Assembly (NCBI GenBank): GCA_022264855.1 | Contig: JABYQU010000070.1 | Span: 1 to 64,000, forward strand | From: Lenzites betulinus | Taxonomy: Eukaryota > Basidiomycota > Agaricomycetes > Polyporales > Polyporaceae | Direction: 5' to 3' | Length of the DNA stretch: 64,000 bases | Shown: positions 54,298 through 64,000 of the stretch, in pieces | Numbering within the stretch: position 1 is the stretch's first letter | Layout of the letters: each line of letters starts with the position of its first letter | The notes under the pieces: generated by a model | Seen by the model: only the letters and a program-made list of their open reading frames with translations | Databases searched by the model: none | What the model was told of the DNA's origin: nothing | Made by a program: the position numbers and the translations under genes

Positions 54298-57200
54298 ATG
54301 CTGCTGTTACGCGTTGTCGTTGCATTGGCAACAGTGCTTGCGCAAGAGGCGGCGTTGGTGAGTGCGGCTTCCTCGTCGTTTGTGGGAGGCTCGAAGTCTG
54401 CGTCTGCCGCGGCGCCGAGCGCATCGTCATCGACGGCGTTCATTCCCGATGCTGCGAGTCGCGTCAATCTGTTCGTTGGGACCACGAATGGCGGGCACAC
54501 CTTTCCAGGTAAATTCTCTGATCATCACATATCTGAGCCCTGATTTTGATTGCTGGGATAGGTGCTACCGTGCCGCATGGTATGGTCAAAGTTGGAATGG
54601 ATACGGATTCGCCGGGAAACGTGAGTGACATTTTAAGCGTAAATCACTGAACGCGCGTGTCTTCAACTGTGGTGTTGCGAGCAGCACGCCGGCTACGATG
54701 CGAACCCAATCTTCAATGCGACGGGATTCTCCCAACTTCACGATGATGGCACCGGAGGGGTTAGTCCCAAATGATTACCTCTATAGAGTCGAACTTTTGA
54801 TGAGCTTTGACGCCACAGGCCGTCCCGCTTTCGCTATTCAAGCTGTGGGCATTCACGTCGTGCGGGGTAGGAAACACGTTCGAAGAATGTCAGACGTCTA
54901 TCAACGGGCGTAAGGCTTTGAGGAAGGTACTGGCAGACGGTGCGTGTGCACAAGGCATTCGGCGCACTCGTGTTCTAATACCGTCTCGCTATTTCCAGGC
55001 ACTCCCGATGATGCAGCAGAGCCTGGCTACTTTTCGTCCAATCTAGTATGGCTGGTCATATTTGTGTGAGTGAGCGCGCGGTCACTAACTTGCAGCGTTT
55101 CTAGTCCACTGGAATTCGCGTAGAACTGACATCCACCCGCCGTGCTGCTATCCATCGGTAAGCTCTGTCTAACCAAGTGAATATGAATCCTACTTAGCTT
55201 TTCATAGGTACACTTTCCCAGCAGGAACGAAGACACCCCGCCTCGTCGTGGACATTACTAATGACGGACAAATGAGCAGTACCGATCCATCGATGGACCT
55301 CGACCCTGATACCGCCCGGGTCACTGGTAAGGCCGACGGCACATTATGCATGTCTTTGAGTAAACGATGTTTTTAGGCGGCGCTCATTTCGAGGCTTCCT
55401 TCGGACCTGGAAGATATCGCGCGTTTACATGCGTGGACTTCAAGGGCGATGGCTATGATTTGGTATCTTCATCACGTCTAATTAGCTTGGCTATCCTAGA
55501 CCTCACCAATATTATACAGGGCCCCCCTACGGAGTATGGCGCGTGGTTGGCAGACTTCCCTGTGAAGCAAACCGTGACGCTTACGCAGCTGTACACGAGT
55601 TCGTATGGTGTGGATCTTGATATCGCCGCTTGTTGACGTTAAGTGCGCTGGTAGGTTTCACCGATCAACTCGGTGCTCTCTTCACGTTTGCTCCTAACGG
55701 GAATGGTATGTATCTGTCCCACGAACCCTCGGGAAGAATCGTCCACACTTAATCAAATCGACAGGAACTACATCTATCCTGGCACGGGTCGGAGTCTCCT
55801 TCATCTCTTCAGAACAAGCATGCTCCAACGCCGAAGAAGAGATCCCGGACTTCGACTTTGAGCGTGTTCGCTCCGCCTCACGAGCGCAGTGGAATGAGTT
55901 GCTCGGCCGTGTTCAAGTTGATACCTCCGATGTAGATCCGGAGATTGTAGACCTCTTCTACAGCTCGTTCTACAGGACTCACCTCTCGCCTGCGGACTGT
56001 AAGGGAGGCCTCTCAGTTGTTCGCTGATCAGTCGTGCTGACATATTACGCAGACACTGGCGAGAACCCACTCTGGAACTCGACGGAGCCATACTATGATT
56101 CGTTCTACTGCAACGTATGTATCCACGAGCATACTTACATCCTAACTTCCACGAGCTGCGCTCAACGATATTGGCTTTAGTGGGACACATACCGGACGCT
56201 CTACTCATTCATGGCCCTCCACGATCCTGCGACCTTCGCGCGAATCGTTCGGGGTATGATAAACATCCAACAACATGAAGGTCACACATGTCTTAGATAC
56301 CTGGGTAGAACTGTAACTCACGTCGCATTGTAGGTTGGCTTCCGGAGTGTCGAGGAGCGACGGCAAAGCACTTCATTCAGGGCGGAAGTAGTACGTACCT
56401 CAATCCTTCACGCGATCTTGAAGCGAGGAGTATTGACCATTTGACGCCTTTAGATGGAGACCCTATCGTCTCCGAGTTCTTTGTCAAGTCAGTACTGACA
56501 GGGAACCTTCAAAATATGAGCTAACCTGCTGAGCCTCCCAGATTTCACCAGCACGCTCAAGAATTGAATGTATCCGCAGACACTCTGTACAGCGCGCTGC
56601 TCGCGGACGCGGAATTGCAGCCCCCCAACTGGGACCTACAAGGACGTCAAGTGAACATCTGGAAGAGCCTGGGATACATACCCTCCGATGTCTGGGAGCG
56701 GAGTGGCACGAACTCGAAGCAGGTTTCGAGGACACTGGAGGTGCGGCATATTCATCCTATCTTTGCCTATTGTAGATCGTTGATGCGGAGGTTCTATATA
56801 GTATGCCTTCGACGACTTCACTATTTCTCAGGTGGCCAAGGTCCTCGGGAAAGAGGAAGACGCAAAGAAGGTGAGTGTTCCATGGGTCCTCACCGGGGAG
56901 TACACTAGTGCAATCTAACACTACACAATCAGTATGCCAAACGCTCCGAGAACTTCGCAAATGTGTGGAACCCGAATATTACCTTCCCCGGGAGAGACGA
57001 CATAGCGGGGTTCATGCAGGTACGGAAATACATACATCATGGCTCGGGAGAGTGGCTGACACTTTCGATTAGCCTCGCTTTGCCAATGGGATCTTCAACC
57101 TCACCGACCCAAGGCATTGCAGTATTCATGACCCTATACAGGCGACATGTTTTCTCAACGCGCAGAACCATGATGGTTTCTACGAGGGCGCGCCGATAGT

Positions 57201-58051
57201 GGCGAGTATTGGAGTTTGCAGTGTAAGGAGCTAAATCAACTGACATATCGCATAATTTGCAGTACTCGCAGTATGCACCGCATGATACGGCCAAGCTCAT
57301 TGCCCTCCAGGGTGGGAGAGAAAAGTTTGTCTCTCGCTTGAACTTCATATTCGATCAGGTACGACCGAACGCGACGATGGACTCGGGATATACCATCTGA
57401 TAGACGAGATTTATAGGACTACTTCGATTCGACAGACGAGCCGTCACAGCAGATCCCGTTCATGTATCACTACGCGAACCGGCCAGGGCTAAGTACTCAA
57501 CGAGCCCGTCAAGTGATCGCTGAGTTCTACAACACGTCTGTGAATGGCCTCCCCGGAAACGACGGTAGGTAGCCTTTCTGAACCTCTGCCGCCAATTAGG
57601 GAGTCTAAGGTTCCATGTCCAGATTCCGGCGCCATGGGTAGCTATGTCGCATTTTACCTGGCGGGCCTCTATCCCCTTCCCGCCACGCGACAGTTCCTGC
57701 TGTCATCCCCGTACTTCCGCGAGATATCCTTCCGGAACCCTGTCCTTAAGACGACTACCACGATCCGCTCCAACGGCTTCCGCGGAAATCCGAAGAACGG
57801 TACAGGTGGCCACGTTTTCGTCAAGGTCGGTCGTCATATCTCGATCGCGAACATGCGAAAGGACCCTAACAGTGCTTCTACAGAGCGTCAAAATCGACGG
57901 AAAAGCGTGGAAGTCGAACTGTTTCATCGAGTGGGACGCATTCACCAGCGGCTCGTTGATTGAACTCGAACTTACCGACAGCATCAACGTCTCCTGCGGC
58001 GCAAAGGCAGACGCTATACCGCCCTCTCTGTCTACCGGAGGCTATGATTGA
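54298..58051 (+). CDS. Secreted GH92 alpha-mannosidase
   Basis: Exo-alpha-mannosidase for N-glycans or wall mannan. Twenty-three exons: 54298-54508, 54562-54620, 54685-54759, 54819-54939, 54999-55045, 55105-55157, 55208-55326, 55377-55462, 55520-55607, 55655-55705, 55765-55998, 56053-56114, 56181-56253, 56334-56390, 56454-56487, 56542-56740, 56802-56870, 56933-57019, 57073-57201, 57263-57358, 57417-57564, 57623-57825, 57884-58051; 2469 nt, 822 residues. Signal peptide about 1-25. GH92 motifs: VNLFVGTTNGGHTFPG, ATVPHGMVKVGMDTD, GFSQLHDDGTGG, FYRTHLSPA, YDSFYCNWDTYRTLY, DDFTISQVAKVLG, NHDGFYEGAPIVYSQY, QIPFMYHYANRPG, NDDSGAMGSYVAFYLAGLYP. Exon 19 may end with a GC donor (GCGAGT after 57201). 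The exon 9/10 junction is the weakest. Confidence 0.93.
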
Positions 58052-58223
58052 GCTGTGTGCGAAATTGATCGCATAGTAATCCCGGAAGACCACAGTGAAT
58101 GTACATATATGCCGAATACAAACGAGCCTCCGTATCTTCGAGCATCCAGAGCACAGAAGGGTGGGGCCACTGAGGTAGGCTTGCCGTACGATACTCGGGG
58201 GCAGATGCGGCCCTAGGCTTGCA

Positions 58224-58382
58224 AGTATACCTGAAGTGAGGCGCACGATTTCCTAACCTCCTCAGTTCCTCTTCTGTGTAGTCCACACACCCTACACCCC
58301 CCTTCCGGCCACGTTGCGGAGCGTCGCGTTGCTTGCTGCCCTGAATGCACGCGCACGCTGTGGTAGGTATCAGAACGAGGCT
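58224..58382 (-). pseudogene. Relic terminal exon of a Dal5-type MFS transporter
   Basis: On the minus strand a frame reads LVLIP, then a Cys-containing decayed segment, KQRDAPQRGRKGG, VDYTEEELRRLGNRAPHFRYT. It aligns with the last exon of both transporters in this window (LVLLPVMVLTYRR.., EYTTEELRKMGNQAPDFRYTL in copy A; EELRRMGDRAPDFRYTL in copy B). The stop after FRYTL is lost and the frame runs on, the transmembrane stretch has lost its hydrophobic pattern, and no upstream exon is visible. It is a decayed fragment of a third family member, lying tail-to-tail with the GH92 gene. Confidence 0.8.
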
Positions 58383-59629
58383 GAGACGAATAAATTACAT
58401 TAATGTTATATCTATGAGACATGCAACTTTTTCAGTACTGCGCAAACAAGACACAGAGCGAAGTGGTTTAAAGCGCTTCACAGAGAGAAGTACTGGGTTC
58501 CGACCGCACGAGGCGCCACCTAGACAACAAACGTGGGCGGCCCAGTTCCATTCCGACGATTCGACTACGGCATGAATCCGACTGCGACCCGTCAAACGCT
58601 GCCACAGTAATGCCTAGAGGGTGCCTACACCGGGAGGAACTGGTATGTATCTACCACATGACATCCCCGTTCCCAGATCGCAGTCAACACCGCTCATACT
58701 TCTACCTTCACGACACTGCCCCAACGGCTACATCAACCCGGTGGGGATGCAAAGTTGACGCACTCCCAGGCGACACCGGCGAGGCGCGAATACATAGTTA
58801 GAATGCATTCACATCGGCTGGTTTAAGCCGTTATCTACATGCTTGATCGGAATAAGCTTCCGGGACCCAGAATTGTACGTGTACAGGGCCTCAGATGAGT
58901 TGTATTGAGACGGTCGAGGCTTTTCGGTGCCTTTGGACGGAGCTTTTACATCGCTTCCAGCTGGGAGATGATGCTGCGAGGTTGAGCACTGAGGTATCCA
59001 TACAGCTAGTAAAAAAGTGCATGCCAGATTACTCCGGCGCGTGTGTCTTGGGGTTTGTGGCACACAGGGCGGCAGGAGGAGGAGGAGGAGCGTTCGATTT
59101 GTTTCCACGCGGCTATGTACTGTAGCTACCGATATAAGTAATAAGGTAAGTTACATTACGCCGTCACAAATCGCGAACCAGTACGTAGATAAGTCCCCAT
59201 CAACGTAACGCCTCGGCCTATGTCCTTCGCGTCGTATGGAGTTGCAGTGCAGCATGTCGTTTGAGTCCGCCTGTGCACCCAGGGTGCCGGTCCGACGAGT
59301 AAAACCCTTCTCCACGCTCTTTGTTGTAGGAGCACCGAGTGGCGCGGTCTGACACGATCACGTGGGTGCGATGAGCATCGCTCGCTGCGCGGGACGCGTC
59401 TGTGGCGTCTCGCGTCCTTCACCAGTAGAAGTATGAACCCGACCGATTCGTTGGTACTTAGCATGCGCAAAATAGACGGAGCGTCGTGGGGAACATAGAA
59501 TGTGTTTGTGTGGCGACCACATATGGAATAATTCCAGGTACTCGAAAGTCTACAGAACTCTGTAAGTCCATGACGACCGCCCCCGCCCCGTAATATGCAT
59601 TCGTTTGATCCTGGATGCAGGATGGTAGC
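58383..59629. other. Intergenic, no recognised gene
   Basis: About 1.25 kb. A (GGA)n run lies near 59073-59093. No coding exon supported on either strand. Confidence 0.4.
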
Positions 59630-60339
59630 TTATATGAGCGTGCAGTTGCTCGCTATGAATGATATCAGCTCGTTGAGTCCTTCATCACAGAAAGAGGGAG
59701 AAACGCACATCCCTGGAGGACAGTGAACGGTGCGCTTAGAACAAATTGCTGGATCGCGTCGATGAGTGCGAGCGTGATCACAGAGCCTGAGCTCCTAGCG
59801 TCAGCAGAAAGCTGTAGTGGTAGCACCAAGACTATATGACGCACCTGCGGGAACATTGGTGTTCCAGTTAAAGGCGTTCGAGCCAAGAGTGCCGAACGAC
59901 TCAATGACCTCGTTGTCGCGCTGGAACCTATGCCGCAGATTTGCAAGAAAGATCAGAATACAAGATCCTGAGCCCCTAAGGCTACGAGGGGCTCACTCCT
60001 GTAAGAGAGGTGCGGCTTGTCAGTAAACTAAACGGCGAGACAGGGTTGGACGGTCAACTTACCAAAAAGTACGAGGCTGGGCGGGAAGCGTTCAAAGGTC
60101 AGCAAACTGAGTTGATAGGTCGACATATAGGATCAACTGTACGCACGTTCACCACCCTCCCAGGTAATGAGCGTAGGTTGACACTGATGCGCCTCAGGCC
60201 TGTCAAGTGTAGTTAGCCCTGACGCGAAGAACGTACAATCAAGCCAGACGAGAACTCACGGAGTATTAAGCACCAGCGGCGCCTGCGCGAAAACCGAGGT
60301 GGCAAACGCAACGGCGACAACAAGGGTCTTCGTGAGCAT
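59630..60339 (-). CDS. Small secreted protein, GGxPxY/F domain (Ser-Thr-rich family)
   Basis: Six minus-strand exons: 60339-60260, 60199-60147, 60076-60063, 59920-59845, 59786-59709, 59652-59630; 324 nt, 107 residues. Signal peptide about 1-19 (LVVAVAFATSVFAQ). The mature part contains HQCQPTLITWEGGEPSYFL, then SNAFNWNTNVPAGSVITLAL and LSAPFTVLQGSSNC, the same pattern as the N-terminal domain of the membrane protein at 34814 (QWSGGTPPYTLTI, TSFTWTPNVTAGT, DDSC). Single domain, two Cys that could pair, no anchor. Function unknown; such proteins are common in mushroom genomes. Exon 3 is only 14 nt. The following intron, 142 nt, is long for this locus and holds a GAGCCCC/GGGGCTC hairpin. A TATA box lies 87 bp upstream. 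Confidence 0.75.
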
Positions 60340-60425
60340 TTGGATGCTGTGTGTGGAAGCGTAACGAAGCCGTCAAGATCAGGTTGCTCGGTGTGGGGCG
60401 TTCTGTTAGGCCTCTAATGACCCAT

Positions 60426-60433
60426 CTTTATAC
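60426..60433 (-). promoter_or_regulatory. TATA box of the small secreted protein gene
   Basis: GTATAAAG on the minus strand, 87 bp before ATG 60339. Confidence 0.5.
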
Positions 60434-61063
60434 TATGCCTGTGCAGTAGCGAGTGCGGGCCGATCACGTTACGGCGGGCATCCTTACCCGCCCACCGTAC
60501 TCTGCTGTGAGGGTCGATACTGCGGCAGCAAGCTTTAGCATGGTGGGGACCTGGAACAGCATGGGCGCCCAAGGCCGCACGTTTGATGTTCCAGCTTCCT
60601 CGAGCCCGCGACATGATCGGCAGGAGGGGCGAAGTGCGGAGATACGCCTCCGCAGGGGGTTGTATGGGAAGAATGCGGATATGTACCCTGCGGCTCAGCT
60701 AGCTGTGGGAAGCCGTCTGAGCATCGCCCGGGCACTGCCTCATTCGAACGTGGACAATCACGGGCCTAAGTAATAGAGATGTCCTGACAACAAGTCAATG
60801 CAATGGTGTGAGCGGCAGACGTATGGCTCGAATTGTTCAGACTCCGTAGCGGCACTCATTTGCCCATAGTGATATATCGTCTAGGTACGCAGGAGTAGAC
60901 TATAATATTTGAAAGGCGTGTAATGCTGCTCTCTGCCAAGCACATGACATGGTAAGCAGGCGGATGTCAATTCGTTTCCGGAGCTGCCACTTCCTCGATA
61001 ACCTCCAAGAAGAGAATGGCGTATATGATACAAACGGACAGAAGAAGAGCATACCGTAAAGAT
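60434..61063. other. Intergenic, no recognised gene
   Basis: About 0.63 kb between two minus-strand genes; nothing supported besides expected UTR and promoter sequence. Confidence 0.4.
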
Positions 61064-62478
61064 TTATGCGGTTGGGACCTTCTCAGCGCAACTCTGCAAT
61101 ACCTCTTCAACATAGTCTGCCATAATGCGGTGTCCCTCCTTCGACGGATGTCTGATGTACAATTAGCGTCTACCCCGGTCAGACCTGTGAGAAAACGCCT
61201 CGCGCTACTCACCCAGAGATATAGTAGAAATAATGCTCGGGGTCGTCGCACATCCCGTCCGTCGTGCACTCCGTCAAGGAGCAGTCCACGATGCACGCGT
61301 CGGTGCTCACGTACCCAAACGCCTTGAAGCCCGGGTCGGACCCAAGCACCCCGTCCCAGATCCGGCTGAACTCGGCGAACGCGAACTTCAGCGGCCCGTG
61401 CGCGGAGCGCGCGAGGGTGCTGTTGGCGCGTAGATCGTGCAGCCCCGAGAACACGGTCTGTACGAAGGCGTCGCCCGCGGGGGTGTGTGTGCCGCGCCCG
61501 TACACATCGGTGATGAGGAACGAGCGGGCGTTCGTGGGCGGGCTGGCGAGGATGGCGATCTGGTCTAGGATTACATGCGCAGCGGCTTGCAGGTTCGCAG
61601 TGCCGTCAGCTGGCGACACGAGAAAACAGGAATTCGATGAGTTCGTGCCGCACATATAATCTTGGAATAAACTCACTCTTGGAATCCTCGTAGTCGCTGC
61701 GGCGGCGTGACGCGCGTCGGTCAAATGAAACATAGTGCAACGTGTGCGTGAACGTACTTTATGCCGAAGAAAACTGTATAGAGCGTACTGGCCGGATCCA
61801 GGTTGTTCGATTGGTTCATGAACGTTTTGACTACGCCGCATAGGTTGAGATAATGAAAAGCGACCCATAATTGCGACCTACCTTGCCCAACAAAGTCGGC
61901 CTGCTTGATGGCGCTCGGCCATAGGCTCAAATCCGTGCAGGCACCAGATTGCTGAGATAAGGTCCCGATTAAAAGCTGCAGTTAAAAGCTGCAGTCCGTA
62001 CTTCCGAACTCCGTGAACTTACGGCGTAGTCCTTCAGCGTAGCACCGATATCGTCAGCAATATTCTCGACCCACACCTTGCCGTCGGTCGATCGTCCGCC
62101 AGCCAGTGCCTCGGGCGGTACAACAACAGGAGGCGCAAGGGGACCTCCATCTTCTCGACCTCCGTCAGTGTATGAGTCCTGGCAAAGCCCCAAGAAACAC
62201 ACGGTAAGTTAAGATGTTCCCCCGCCGATCGACTTGCGGTATGATCATGTACGTACCCCGAAAGCGACGATAGTCTTGATGTTACCAAGGTCTATGCCCG
62301 CGTTTACATCGGAAACATTACCAGACAATGGGCCACAAATGGGCGACACCGCCAAGTGAATTCCATTGTTGGGATCTTGTCTGAGCGACAGCTGGTATGC
62401 CAAGACACGGCCATACAAGGGGAAAGACGAAAGAACCGAGAAGATGGTGATCCCCAAGGAGGTGACGGTGTGCTTCAT
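61064..62478 (-). CDS. Secreted GDSL/SGNH esterase, CE16-like acetylesterase
   Basis: Seven minus-strand exons: 62478-62257, 62178-62023, 61951-61882, 61830-61758, 61696-61677, 61609-61213, 61151-61064; 1026 nt, 341 residues. Signal peptide about 1-28. SGNH blocks: AFGDSYTDGG with nucleophile Ser76 (block I), VGQVKTFMNQSNNL region, FFGINDYEDSK with Gly and Asn174-Asp175 (block III), a Cys-rich stretch CIVDCSLTECTTDGMCDDPEHY, and HPSKEGHRIMADYV with the block V His. This is the pattern of fungal CE16 acetylesterases, which remove acetyl groups from xylo- or other oligosaccharides outside the cell; exact substrate is inferred. ATG 62478 is preferred to an upstream in-frame ATG at 62559, because a TATA-like CTATATAC at 62572-62565 sits only 6 bp before the latter. 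Confidence 0.92.
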
Positions 62479-62564
62479 GAGCGGTGAAGGAGCTGACAGC
62501 AGTACAACGGCGATGAGCCCTAGAGAGACGAGACGAGCCCGTGCAGTGATACAATGCATCTTGC

Positions 62565-62572
62565 GTATATAG
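62565..62572 (-). promoter_or_regulatory. TATA-like box of the GDSL esterase gene
   Basis: CTATATAC on the minus strand, 87 bp before ATG 62478. Its position argues that transcription starts downstream of the alternative ATG at 62559. Confidence 0.45.
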
Positions 62573-64000
62573 ACGTTATAAGAGCTATTCCTCAGAGGTG
62601 ACACGAGACCTAGGCGTACAGCGGTCCGGGAGTCTGATAGAAAGCCTAGAAGAGAGCACCTATGGTCGTGGACCGGTGAGAGTGGTGTCAGAGGACGAGA
62701 TGGGCACATAGAGCATGCGGAGAGGATGCCTACAGGAAGATGAGAAGGAGCGGGGAAGAGGAAGTTAGCGTAACAGTTCGGGGAATTCGCTAGTAATAGG
62801 AAGCTGCATAACCGTACTAGAGCACCAGGTGACCGTGGAGCGAGAGCATCAGACCGCGTCCAGGTGAGCAAGTATGATGATGGGACTCGGCAAGGCAGCA
62901 AGCCGGGCATAGCGTATATAAACATCACGCTAAAGAGCTGAGTGCATACGACAGGCAACGAAACCTCGGAGATCTTGGAGGACGGGATTGAGTTGAACTC
63001 ACTGCGTACAAGGCCAACTCAGCCGACCTATGAGGAGATGGACTCACACGAGTACTTAGCTGCTTCGATATGGGTAAAACTGGTATTACAGCGAGAGCCA
63101 GGTGAACGAAACGGTACTCACTATACAGTCAGTTCCTTGATACCTGCGAAGGCTGTCGGAGGGACGATGAGGAGGAATGCCCGTTCGCGCATGGTGCGTC
63201 CATATTGGTGTCCTGACTCGCAGATGGGCAGGTCGACCGTCGAGGTAAATCTGGCTTCAATCCAGAAAACTTGGACTTCGATAATGTGCCGCGCCCTGGG
63301 TTCAAGGAGCCATGCATATGTTAGCCCAGGCAGCGGTGGTCAAAACAGGACAACTTCAAGCGAATGGGCGCCAAATGGGCGCTAGGAGTCGTTCCAGGTC
63401 ACGGGGCTTCCTTGACCTAGGGCAGGCCCTCTGAATACTGAGAAAACGCTCGCGCTGCCTTGATCTCGCTCTCGCATTCAAGTTCTAAATCGCATTATGA
63501 GCTCCAGGATAATACCATGCTGGACAGGCTGACAAGAACGCCAGACGGATGTAGTATCTGGAGAAGTTAGGGATGAAACATGTGCCGTTCCGCATACAGA
63601 GATCTCAACAGTAGTCTGCCGTACGTTCAACGTGCGTACCCAACTTCTTCCCCTTGTACCTGTTCTGTCTTTCTAACGCCAAGCCTTTCTTTTGAAGCTG
63701 ATACTATCGATTGAACAGGAAATACTGCGATCTTTGTCGCAATCATAGCGCGCGTTCGGTAACATGGTGCCGTGTGCGAGCGCGCCCGGCCATAGAACGC
63801 CAGAACTCAGGACAACGAACTGCTGTGTACATTCCGCCGATCCATCACAGCCTCTCTGGTATACCAATTCACGAATATCTCTGAAAGCATGTTGCATCAT
63901 GCTGTGCGGTCGCGGGATATGCAGCCCGCTGTCGGACCTCGGCGATCCTTGGTCGCTTGGCTCGCAACAGGACCTCGTTTCGTGAGTGACCACCGCGGTT
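62573..64000. other. No recognised gene at window end
   Basis: About 1.4 kb. Open frames of 62 to 147 codons occur on both strands but none shows family motifs or an exon structure I can defend. A TATATAAAC motif near 62915 could serve a plus-strand transcript running toward the window edge. Confidence 0.35.

Noticed and set aside
62559..62559. Upstream start of the GDSL esterase
   Set aside because: Lies 6 bp after the TATA-like motif, so it is probably not transcribed; it would also add a second hydrophobic segment before the signal peptide.
1..64000. CRISPR arrays, bacterial operons, phage or virus genes
   Set aside because: No regular spacer-repeat arrays, no viral hallmark genes; intron-rich basidiomycete genes throughout.

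Overview
This window is nuclear DNA from a filamentous basidiomycete, most likely an Agaricomycete close to the Polyporales. The evidence is the very high density of 45-70 nt introns (about 160 in 19 gene models), a polyporopepsin-type aspartic protease, thaumatin-like and GH92 proteins of basidiomycete type, and separate genes on both strands. Models were built by hand from reading frames, GT/GC..AG junctions and family conservation; each multi-exon model given sums to a multiple of three without internal stops.

Layout. 1-2.2 kb: no recognised gene, strand-biased pyrimidine-rich DNA. 2.2-13.3 kb, plus strand: BTB/POZ protein, 1,3-beta-glucan synthase FKS1 (12 exons), secreted aspartic protease (11 exons). 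13.3-16.6 kb: GC-rich region with splice-like signals but no recognised protein. 16.6-19.7 kb, minus strand: proline-rich/coiled-coil protein and a GPI-anchored thaumatin-like protein. 21-25.8 kb, plus: aldehyde dehydrogenase (18 exons) and a two-TM coiled-coil protein. 26.3-33.1 kb, minus: a 1161-residue Zn2Cys6 regulator, a tRNA-Thr/tRNA-Gln pair 3 nt apart, mitochondrial NADP-isocitrate dehydrogenase; the latter is divergent from mitochondrial ribosomal protein bL28m. 34.8-35.8 kb: single-pass membrane protein. 35.9-46.6 kb, minus: two Dal5-type MFS anion transporters with the same 18-exon structure, flanking a threonine-rich small secreted protein and a 2OG-Fe(II) oxygenase. 47.5-49.0 kb: a recent 5'-truncated LINE insertion with poly(A) and a perfect 15-bp target-site duplication. 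49.7-52.5 kb, plus: AAA ATPase. 52.7-53.7 kb: tRNA-derived SINE-like repeats in inverted orientation. 54.3-58.05 kb, plus: GH92 alpha-mannosidase. 58.2 kb: relic terminal exon of a third Dal5-type transporter. 59.6-62.5 kb, minus: small secreted protein and a secreted GDSL/CE16 esterase. The last 1.5 kb holds nothing recognisable.

Functional themes are the cell wall and secretion (FKS1, thaumatin-like protein, protease, GH92, esterase), anion uptake plus oxidation (transporter/oxygenase block) and central metabolism (ALDH, IDH). The most unusual observations are the GC-AG introns spread over five neighbouring genes, micro-exons down to 7 nt, the duplicated transporter architecture with its relic, the dicistronic-looking tRNA pair, and the LINE and SINE insertions.
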